Shown here: one piece after another, positions 54,290 through 64,000 of the stretch | Numbering within the stretch: position 1 is the stretch's first letter | How the letters are laid out: each line of letters starts with the position of its first letter | Source of the DNA: Taeniopygia guttata | Taxonomy: Eukaryota; Chordata; Aves; Passeriformes; Estrildidae | Direction of reading: 5' to 3' | Length of the DNA stretch: 64,000 nucleotides | Assembly: GCF_048771995.1 (NCBI RefSeq) | Contig: NC_133024.1 | Span: forward strand, 59,044,501 to 59,108,500 | Translations under genes and position numbers: made by a program | Notes under the pieces: model-generated | Seen by the model: only the letters and a program-made list of their open reading frames with translations | The model's database searches: none | Told to the model about the DNA's origin: nothing

Positions 54290-54515
54290 TGTGGATTAGA
54301 TATGCAGGAATTGCCATGCCAGAGCAGGCCACTGGTCCATCTAGTGGCTAATGTAAAATTTTTTAGAGAAAGACATAAAAGGCTTATTATGAATCCAATT
54401 AGTCAATATTATACCAGTGGGGGATATTTCTCCCTGACCTCAGCTGGTTATCAGATTAGGTACCCTGAAGCATGAGGATTGATAGTCCTTGTCATTTCAG
54501 TGCATCCAGAGTAGC
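54290..54515. mobile_element. Ancient amniote CR1/L3-type repeat relic
   Basis: The phrase CACTGGTCCATCTAGTGG (54330-54347) and the later GGGGGATATTTCTCCCTGACC and ATCAGATTAGGTACCCTGAAGCATGAGG match an interspersed repeat common in turtle and crocodile genomes and rare and decayed in birds. Orientation was not resolved. Confidence 0.5.
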
Positions 54516-57500
54516 TGCAGATGCTCTGCTTATTCATATTTATGTTTAGGTAAAAATTCAAATCATATACAAGAACGTGCAACTCCTCTGTTTCAGTGCT
54601 GTCAAAATAGTAGTGAATCAGATAAATTTATTGATTAAAGACATGTCTTTGAACACAGAAGAATAATGTTAAGCTTTGTTCGTTTTTTTCCCTACATACT
54701 AGGAAATAGATCAGTTCCTAAAGAAAAGTGTTGCTTTTACTGTGATATTCTTTAGCAGATTTTTTCAGTGCGGGCACATCAATTTCAAAGAAAACAACAA
54801 AACCAAACAGCTGGCGTTTACCGAGGCAGACTTTACGCAGGAGCAAGATCACTCTAAGGAAAGTAAACCTCAAGTGCCTACTATAATATTGATATGTACC
54901 TCAGATTTCAGTGGTTTTTAATGCATTTTTAATGAAGAAATGCTTTTTCGACAAATAGTATAGCCCTTCAAAATATTGCCACAGTATTTTCTGCTGAATT
55001 CACCTGTCTCTAAAAGGTAACATGGTAGCACTGAAGGTAGGTATAAAACCTCCCAAAATCCCAATATTTTTTGTGAATGTGACTTCCATCTGTGAGAAGG
55101 AAGCATGTATGTAAATGTCAACACATGTGTTCATGCATTTATAGATCTGACATCAACCTGGTCTGCTGTTTACTATGAGATATTGCTGAAAGCTGTACAC
55201 AGGGACCAGTTTCTGATGAATCTAACCAGTCCTCTCTGTGATGTTCAGGGTGACTCACTGGCTGGGGAGGGGGGAAACATAATTCATCCTACTGATTTCT
55301 CATTGTTTTTACAATGACTATTGCTTTGAGTATTCACTGATTTACAAATTAGGACCTGTATGTATTCATCATCTAAACATCATGGTTACATACCTACTCC
55401 CTGCTGAGGACTCACCCAAGTCATCTAGGGGCTTTTGGGAGAAGCACATGTACAATAGGTGTTGCTATTTTTGAAGAATTTCATTTGCGTAAGTTGTGCA
55501 TAGTATGGTTTTGGCATTACTGACATACTCATTTTTTAAAAGGTAGAGAGGCAACAGGAGAGGTGCTGTATGAATCAGAAGATGAAGTGTTTACTAAAGA
55601 AATTACCTCTTATGCATTTAATACTTAAACATTTGTTAATATCTGGTGAACACCTGCACATACTATTCCTAAAAATAACATAATTCCAGTTTCTCCAGGA
55701 GAAACATTAGAGACCCATGACTCTTTCCTATGATGTGGTACATTTGAAAATCAAACAGAAGTTTGGTGTTTGGAAGAATTCTGAAAGCTTTTCCAATTCA
55801 TCATTTGACCTTCTTTAATGCCTCTGAGTTCATTCCCTGATTTTTTGTTGTGTTGCAATGCTTTTCTGCAGCTGTTCATGAAGGGTTTAAGTGACACATT
55901 GCATCCCAGGCCCCTTGCAGGGTTTCAGATGGCCAATTACACTTGTACCAAGGGGATGCACAGAGGGAGTATTTGCATCACCTGTCATTAGCACACAGGA
56001 GCACAATGTCCTCAGGATCTCCTTTCCTATGGGAGGAGGAGGAGGAGCAGCTATTCTGGAGACCAGCGCAGAGGCCAATTTTGTCCACTCGTTCATGGGA
56101 TTCAATCTGAGCCAGCCACCTTCCTCACTGGGAACCTGTTCAGAGCAGACTGCTCTCACCACCTGGTTTGGGTTGCCTCTCTGTGCAAAGCTGTGTGACA
56201 GAAAAGCTCAGAGTCTGGTGAGCACCTGGACTAGGACATGTCTGGCTCATGCCTCCAGATGAGGAGCTTGGACTTGTGCTCAGGTGCAGTAAGATAGGTA
56301 CAACTGTAGAGTGTCTGAATTCAGCTCCTGTTCTGAATATCCATCTGTTGGAAAGTCTCTCCTTCTGCACTGCACACTAAGCTTAGAAACTACGCACAAA
56401 AAATAGCAACCCACCACAAACTACACATGGTGAGAAATAGGGCTTTTTGGCTTGCTGGAGGTATGGACACGCTTTCTATTGGTGTTATTCTGGGATAATA
56501 ATCAATGTCTGGTTTGCCCTTCCAGACTATGACTCAGAAGCCTATTAGTCTACTCTAAAACTTGGATGAACAATCAAAATCTAGACTGAAAATCAAAGAT
56601 GATGCAGGATGGCATCTATCTCCTTTTCACAGCATGCATCTTCATATGCTCTCTGAATATTTCAAAGTGTTTTGGCACTTATTATCCCAAAATGTTTGTT
56701 TCAGCTCTGGCAGTTAATGAAAACTCATCAAATGCAGTATTATCTTGACATTTACATGCATGCCTTCTCTATTAGTAGTTCTTCTCTATTCATTTCCATG
56801 AACATAAAAGTTGCAAAGTTGAGCCTTGGTTTCTGATTTATGTATTGCCTGTTCTTAGCACAAGGATTTTTGTAGAGGATGAACTGCAGCAAATGAATTC
56901 TGAGCAGAGTGCCAGAACAGCTACTGAAGTGGCCCAGACGTAAATTTGTCCCACCATATCTACTTAGAATTTTTGACTATTTACAAAGGAGTTGGCTGAA
57001 AAAGCCCTGTAGCTTGAGTATGTCTAAAGTTCAGTTTATTTTTTCTGACTCAGGTCCTGCAGGACTCCTAAGGATTCCAGGCACCAGACAGCTGTGTTTA
57101 GCCTTGCCTGTTACTGTAACGTCAAGGAAACCTATCATAACTGGCAAGCCTTCTAAACACACGAGTGCTTATGGATTACAAAAGGAGAAAACAGACAGAT
57201 TAAAATAAACTGTTACCAGACAGAAAAACACCCACCCTCTTCCCCTATAACTTCTTTAAAAAAGCTCCGGGAATTTGCTTTGATCAGACTTTAAGGTGAG
57301 AGCAGATCTCCTGGAAGTTATCTTCAAGCTAACAAAATAGTGATAAGCAAGGGAGGAAATGGAGCCAAGATACGTCATGTTTGTAAAAAGACAAAAATCT
57401 GTTGACTGTGACAATCCCTGTTAAGATCTAGCAGAGAGGACATTGCAGAATGAGCCTCACTGGGACCTGAATAGGATTTCCATTCTTGCGCTGTTGGTCT

Positions 57501-60239
57501 GTTTGTGTGGTTTTGAGATTTGAGCTTCTCTGGAGGACACACGGAGAGACTTGAAAATTCAACCACCTCTGGCTGGCTTACCCCTTGCTGGGATACAGTC
57601 AAAGGATAGAATGCAAGTGAAAAACAAAGAAACAAGAAGCAAACCCCAAACCAACCAAACAAAAAACAACCCCACCCAACAAATCCCACCCAAAACCCTC
57701 CCTCACTATTGGTCACTATTGAGGAGTTGAGTCACTGAGTGATTTCAAAACCAACACATGCTCATGTCCAGACTTCTTGAGACACCAGGAGAATGAGCTT
57801 CTTAAGGGAACATTTTATGTTATTATGGAAAAAAAAAAAATTGGTCCACTCAGTCAAAGCCACATTAGTATGCATTACTTTACCAGGCTGCTGTAAACCC
57901 AGCTTCACTAGCCAGTTGACAGAGGGCTTGTGTTGAGCAGCTGGAAGAGCCTTATGAAATTGAGCCTTTATTTTCATGGAAAGCTTCCAGGTTTAAAATG
58001 GAGTGAGTGAGGTGAGAATTTGCAGTGAAAGAGCATGGTTCCATCAGCCTTCAGCCAACATGAGATGGAAAGTCTCCCTGCCACAGCAGGAGCAGCCAGG
58101 TTGAAAAATGTCTCTAAGATGGGAGTCACCACCATCCTTAAAAAGGTGTCCAGGGAAGATGGGCTGCACCCTCTTTGTGGAGTCCCTCCCTCTTTACATT
58201 AACTGCAAGAGAAGCACAGGTAATGTTTTTGACTCTTTGCTCAGCTTTATACCCCTAAAATCTGTGTATGGTTGAACAACTCAAGGAAAATGGTTTATTG
58301 CCTCTGCAGATGCCAAGGCTCTGGTGCAGATAAGCAGAGGACTCCACTGTGTTATTGGTCAGGGCTCCTCCACCCAGACAGTATTTAGAGTAAAGAAGCT
58401 CAACAGCACAAACAAGATTGTATGTGCAGTTATCTTGTTTGCTTCGATTTTTAATAGCAGCAAATTGCTTGACAGGACATTCAGAGGAAGGTGAAAACAA
58501 ACAGTCTCCCATCTGGAGTTTCTCTGCTGATACAGGGTTTTTAACCTGAGCACCCAGAGTAACCTCAAGTCACATGGAGAAAAGGTCAGAAGTGGTTACG
58601 GCTATGAAAGAAACTGGATGTTTGCAAGCTGCTCATCAGCAAGGACTTCTGCTTAGCACATGATTTCCACAGGGCAGTTTTGTTCCAGCTGTGTTAGATA
58701 TAATGCCTAGATAAGAGCTACAAAACACAGACAGTAATTGGACTTTCTATTCAAGTTGTGGTGAACACTAAAGGATATCTCAGGATTCACGCTAGTGTAT
58801 TCAGGGTAAAAAGGAGAGTAAATTCCAGCAAAAAGGAGTGTGCCTTGCACATCAACTCAGAACATTTGTATTTCATTTGCTGTTGGCTGGTCCCTAACAC
58901 TATCCTGAAACCATCTAAGTGGCAGGGAAACATTCCTGTAGCTAGTTTCCCATGTGTCCTGAGACCCAGGATACCTTTGGACACAGTTGGTGTTCAGGGG
59001 ATTACCTAGTCCTTTTAAAGCTTGCTGTTCACTGGGTCTGATACCTATCTGTAAATGTGAATTAATATGCTATTAGTCAGTGCCAGTCTTGCTTTAAAAT
59101 GTTTTCCTCAAATTCCATACAATGTCTTCAGCTTCTGAATCTTCAGATAAGGTATAGAAGGGCATTTTGATGGTGTAATTTATGTATTCTTTGAATGTTA
59201 CACCAGTCTTTGTCTTCATTTCTCCTGACTTGGCAGCAGGATTGTTTCGCTTTATTCCTGTTTTCTCCCAAGCCTTTACCAGGCACTGAGTCTGGGCTAT
59301 CAAGGAAGGTAGGAGAGGGAAGTCACAGAGAATTGTCATAGTCCTTGGCATGCTGCACCTTGGTTCCGTCACCATTCAGAGCAGGAGTAAAAAGGCAGCA
59401 CAAGAAGCACTTGCACCAGAGGAAGCAGTGAAATGGGGCCCTTTCTTCAGCCAAGCACCACAGCTAAGTTAGACAAGAGCAGTGCTCATTTTCCTTCACC
59501 ATCTGATGGACTGCACAGACATCTCACAGCTCTTGGTTTTCCAGTTTTATGCTCCTCCTCACATTGCTACTTCCTTGCCCTTCAGACCTTCCTCTATTCC
59601 ATCCCATCCCACCTCATCCCTGCCAACTGGCCCCAGGCAAGTCACACAAGAGTTTTGGGGCAGATAATCTCTCCCTGTCCAGGTGCAATGTGGCTGCTGT
59701 TCCCTCACCTTTCCTAGCCAGCCATCATGCCCCCATCCAACTGCAGCTAAGCATTGCAGCACAAAGCCAGCAGATTAGCATACATCTGTGCAAACTTTCT
59801 GTAAGGTCTGAGTGGCTGAGTCTCACTTTGGGTTCCAGGTTGATGTGGAGCCAGACAGTGGTAGGCATAAGCAAGTGTGCAGAAGGGATATGTCTTGTCA
59901 CTTCTGCTTGCCAGGTTGGTTATTCCACTGTTGGAAAATTCACTGTTTGCTTGTATTCAGAAGTTCCCTTTAGTGAGACTAAAATGATTGTCAAGACTTT
60001 GCTGCTTTTGGCACTGATACATGTGAGGGAAGTCTCTGGGATTGTTTAGTCTACAGTAGAAATACCAGTTTTGTACCAGTTTTCAAGTAGAAGTACCAGT
60101 TTTCAAATAGGGTAAGTATTGCAAACTAGGAAAAGGGCATGCTCTCCATGTCCTTGGACAATAAGACAAAATGGAAGTAGCTTCAATTATCAATACAGAA
60201 ATTTTGCTAGGGAAAACTTTCTCATGGTAAAGATGACAG
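54516..60239. other. Intergenic sequence, no gene recognised
   Basis: Includes an A/C-rich low-complexity patch at about 57620-57700 and A12 near 57829. A 93-codon minus-strand frame at 59094-59375 has an unusually charged, protein-like end but no recognised family. Three TACCAGTTTT units lie at 60065-60105. Confidence 0.45.
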
Positions 60240-60410
60240 TGCGGCCATGGAATAGTTTATTAAGGAAAATTGTGTAGCTTTCATCAAACTGCCAGATCAG
60301 GAGGTGGCAAAAGTCCAGCACGCAGATTAGATCAGTATCTGACTGCTGGAACGGGCAGATGGACCTGGTGATCTCTCAAGGTCTCTTCCAACCCTGTTTT
60401 CTCTGACTCA
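60240..60410 (+). mobile_element. CR1 LINE 3'-end fragment (plus strand)
   Basis: Sense-strand CR1 3' end: GGACCTGGTGATCTCTCAAG and TCTCTTCCAACCCTG near 60361-60397, preceded by diverged C-terminal ORF2 sequence (GTCCAGCACGCAGATTAGATC). It is the only CR1 in this window lying on the plus strand. Confidence 0.65.
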
Positions 60411-61177
60411 TTTTCAATAAGTAGTACCAAGAAACTTCAATCAGTGCCATTTTGGAGGCTGTGTTAAGATGTGTAAGAGAGCATCTCTACCCTGTGGAAC
60501 ACAGAGAGTCAAGAGAGATGAGACAAAATGGGCCGGGGGGAAGACAGGAGCAGAGAGAGGGAAGGCAGGTTTCCCAAAGCTGCCTAGCTGTCAAGGCAGT
60601 GGGAAGGAGTCTTGCTTTTGGAGCCAACATCTACTGGCTGTCTGACCAGAGAGTGGTCAGAAACACTAAGCTTTTGTGTTGCCGGTGGGTCTAAAGTTTG
60701 GTGAATTTTATATTGCTTTCAAATACTTTTAATATTCTGCAGTCTGTTTCAGAAGGCTACAAAACTTCACATTCTGCCTTTCAGAGACTCTGAAATATTT
60801 CAATTTCCTTATCAAATTCCTTGCCAAACAAGGTTTTGCTCAGACAGTCCCAATGTGAGATTTCCAGGGGATGGTTTTCTGCACAGGAGCTCAAGTGCAG
60901 AGGCAGATATCAATCTGATTTGATGAAACCACTGAATTCTCCCTGTCTTTTTTCCCTTTTCTCCATGGGTGATCAGCTGGCTGCTAATCTGTGAGCTGAA
61001 ATCCCACACCACTCAAGATCTGTCTCACAGTGAAGAGGCTGCTGAAGAGCCAGGCTGCAGCAGCAGCTGCGAAGCAACTGAGGCTGCTCCTTCAGCTTCA
61101 CCTGTGGAGATAAGAGCATTTCATAAATTAGGCAAAATAATATTTATATTAATAATTTGATCTTGATCTGTTGGTGC

Positions 61178-61237
61178 TCCCACTTGCTACCTGAAGGACT
61201 TCCACAGTCCCACCTGCTACCTGAGGGACTTCCACAG
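61178..61237. repeat. 30-bp tandem duplication
   Basis: Two adjacent copies around GCTACCTGA(A/G)GGACTTCCACAG with a few differences. Confidence 0.85.
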
Positions 61238-63413
61238 ACCGAGCTGGAGCTGTCACATTTGGCACTTGAGTTTGGAGCAAAGAAAGGCTCCAGCACAGGC
61301 ATATGCTCAGAGGCAAACACACCTGTCCCTGGTCATTCCCTTACAGCAGGAGTGGCAGTTCCCAGATGATGTTATCTCCTGGAGATGGGGAATCTGTAGA
61401 GAGGGCTGGTAGGAACTGTGAAGCAGGGTACCTGTCTTTGTTCTTTTTATTTCCAAGTTCACTAGACAAGCAGTGCCCACCCCTGAGCTCAGCAGCAGGG
61501 AGTTTAAGGTAGGTAACACTTCTGGCCATGTTGGAGAGCCTCAGCAGCATGGGCAGTGGGAGTCTGCAGCACATCCACCCCAGGGGCTGCTCTGCTGGAT
61601 CAGCAGCAGGGGATGCTGGCAGGTCTCAAGGCACTGCACAGCGAGCCCCTGCAGTCTGGCAGGCGGACGGGCTCTGCCAGATTGCTTGTGAGCCAGCAAA
61701 CAAATCAAGCAGAGGCGATGGTGTCTCCAAGCAGCTCAGCTCCCTCAGGTGTTGTTTTTATTTCCAGCATCAGGGGAGCAATGCTGAGACCCTGCAGAGA
61801 GGCAGGGGAGAGGGCCGCTTGCCTTTGTTCACTCTGATTTCTTGTAGAGACATCAGAAGAGCCTTTCCCAGAACTGGCTTCTTTGTCTTCTGCAATGCAA
61901 AAGCTGCCTAATTAAGGAGGCATAAAAAAATAGATTTTTGCCCTATTTTTCTTTCTAGGAACTAATCTGACTCACTGTATTGACATGCATTCCTTACAGA
62001 CCAGCCTACTTCTGTTTACCCAGTGCAGTGCACAGCCCTGCACTCTCTTCTGGCTGTGAAACCACAGCACCCAACTGGACCTTGGTGACTTCCCAATATC
62101 TCCACCAGCCTTCCCTTCTTCACAGGCTTACTGCTAGGAGCCCACAGCTCCTAGTCCAGCTGCTCTGCACTTATGTGGGGAAGCCCAGGACAGCTGGAAC
62201 CTTTTCAGCAATGACTCATATTTCTACTTTAGTGGGCAGTGGTGGCATCTCTGGGGAATATCATAGTCTGCAGGAGGACAAGATATCCTCCAGTCTAGCT
62301 GCTGTTTGGGTATTTATTAATGGCAATTATTAACAGGGAGAATGAAGTCCATCCTCTCCCCAGGGAGTCACTGGTGCTATTTAAAATAGAAGAACAACCA
62401 GCAAACCAGGAGAAGAATCTTAGGGATATCAGCTTTCAAACACAACAACACAGCAATACTCGAACCTTTCAAATAACCTTCAGTTTCATACATCAGTCTG
62501 TTTCAATGAAGAAGCACCCTTGCAGAATTCCCCAAAGACCAAAAATCTCTAATTACTTCCAGCAATAAAAGTTCTCTCTATGCTAAGGGGAGCTTGCAGA
62601 TACAGCATCTTCGGGCTAAAAATTAACTTAGTTGGAAAGCCTTTAACCCACCATGAAGTGGAAGAAAAATTGGCTTCTGGAAAGATGACAACAGGTTGTG
62701 TCCTAGAAGCTCCCAAAAGTAACTCTGTGCAGTTGACTGAAATGAGTGTAAGAGCCATAAGAGCCCATTTGGCTCTCATTTGGAAATGGGAGCTGCTATC
62801 AGTAGAATGAAACCTACATGTTTCGTGTAAATCTACCACCTCTGCTGCTCTCCTAATCAAGGTCTTCACTTGACTTCACTTCATAAACCCTGCACACGAC
62901 CCAGAGCCCGTCGGATGTGGGCAGTCATGGCTACAGGTGAGCACTGTGAATGGTTCCCACCTGAAGGCTGGGTGAAATGTGTGCAACAGCCTGTGGGGTG
63001 AAACTGAGCCCCGTGGCAGGTCTCAGCAAACAGGATGTCAAACCTGTAATTGCTTCAGACTGACCTGAAGAGTGGCAGGGCTGTGCAGGGTAGCAGGGTC
63101 CCTGCAGATAACCAGAGAGAGGGATGCTCGTGTACAGCACCATCTGGCATAGCTGGAGCTGGCCCTAGCCATTTGGTACTCTAAAGAAAACCCTAGGAAA
63201 GTGTGGATCCCTCTGTATTTCACTGATCTAACAGGAAAGATGAATTGACAAGCTAAGGGCATCTTGGCTAACAAACTAGCAAAATAGCCTCTAGGTCAAT
63301 CATGGGACTGCTAAGGCCATTATTCTTGGATATAACTTCAGAAAGGTGGGGTTTCTTTTAAAGTGATTGAGGTAGAAATTTAATTTTTTTTATTTTTGTT
63401 GCATGAATCTGAG

Positions 63414-63489
63414 AAATCATCTAAGCTTCAGCAACACCAATTTACAGATCCAAATCATCTAAGCTTCAGCAACACCAATTTACAGATCC
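63414..63489. repeat. Perfect 38-bp tandem duplication
   Basis: Copies at 63414-63451 and 63452-63489 are identical and begin AAATCATCTAAGC. Confidence 0.97.
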
Positions 63490-64000
63490 AGCCATTAATG
63501 ATAATTATGATACAATGATAGGAAAATTGAAGTTGTTTGGATGTGATCCAAATTCAGGCCTCCATGTAAGGCACAATCTGTACTAGCTGAGTCTAATTAA
63601 AGATGTTACTTGGGTACAGAAGAAAAAAAAGATTATAGTATTGACACAGATTGTTCTAGAAGGAGCAGGGGGTAGGAGTAGTTTAAGCTTGTATTCGCTG
63701 CAGAGAAGTATCTTTTCTATCTCAACCTAAGTATTTGTCAGTGTTGAGACAGTTACTGCAGTGGTAATTTGGTCTTCTTGAGGGGTGTAAATAGAAGTTA
63801 TTAAAATATAAAATGAATATTTATAAATAATACTTTCATAAACAGGCACAACGGATGCACATGCAAAAACTTGTTTGGGGGAAAACAAAGAATAGTTGCA
63901 GCTGCTGGTACATGTGAGTAGCTGCTGGAATTTACCTTGAACACAAAAATGTTGATTTACATAGTTAAATGTTGGCTTCAAGCGAGCACCTGGATTTGAT

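Larger units (their letters stand above)
60411..64000. other. Intergenic sequence, no gene recognised
   Basis: Moderately GC-rich around 61000-61900, giving overlapping open frames on both strands without a recognisable product. Two short tandem duplications are listed separately. Nothing else was seen up to the right edge. Confidence 0.45.

Noticed and set aside
59549..60049. 166-codon plus-strand frame with a hydrophobic start resembling a signal peptide
   Set aside because: No conserved motif, no promoter or splice context, and overlapping frames in other phases are also long.

Overview
This is about 64 kb of vertebrate nuclear DNA, most likely from a bird. The recognisable interspersed repeats are almost all fragments of the CR1 LINE family, plus one clear solo LTR. 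The GC content is low, the introns are short, and two adjacent genes that are neighbours across amniotes can be read exon by exon: CCDC122 (minus strand) and LACC1 (plus strand), arranged head to head. The flanking order known from other amniotes (ENOX1 - CCDC122 - LACC1 - SERP2/TSC22D1) suggests that the left edge points toward ENOX1 and the right-hand 46 kb is the gene-poor interval toward SERP2. Those flanking genes are not visible here.

Layout. 1-7.3 kb: CCDC122, of which three coding exons (4648-4764, 5131-5529, 7148-7261; 210 codons) can be read; the C-terminal exon was not found and probably lies beyond the left edge. CR1 fragments and an (AT)25 tract sit in and around its introns. About 7.57-7.9 kb: a CpG island that is the probable bidirectional promoter of CCDC122 and LACC1. 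7.9-13.3 kb: LACC1 upstream/intron-1 region with a 310-bp solo LTR and a second candidate promoter segment carrying an exact interferon-response-type motif. 13.3-16.8 kb: the complete five-exon LACC1 coding sequence (1317 nt, 438 residues) with intact splice signals, followed by a 3'UTR that probably ends near 17.57 kb. 17.73-18.0 kb: a CpG-rich segment with a CTCF-like core. 18-64 kb: no gene I can recognise. It holds old CR1 and MIR-like relics, a degraded LTR candidate, microsatellites ((AT)16, (TAAAA)19, (CA)41, (ATTCT)18), several short recent tandem duplications, a near-perfect 40-nt hairpin, and an isolated CpG island at about 33.7-34.2 kb containing an uninterrupted (GGCCCC)17 tract, which is (GGGGCC)17 on the minus strand.

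Function. LACC1 (FAMIN) encodes a purine-nucleoside enzyme of macrophage metabolism and is probably functional here: the His-Cys-His catalytic set is present (H253, C287, H304). CCDC122 is a small coiled-coil protein of unknown function. No unknown multi-gene system is visible. The most unusual elements are the GGGGCC repeat island, the residue at the LACC1 position matching the human I254V variant, and possible lineage-specific regulation of LACC1 (solo LTR and interferon-type motif). All assignments come from reading the sequence and recalled family knowledge; no database search was possible.
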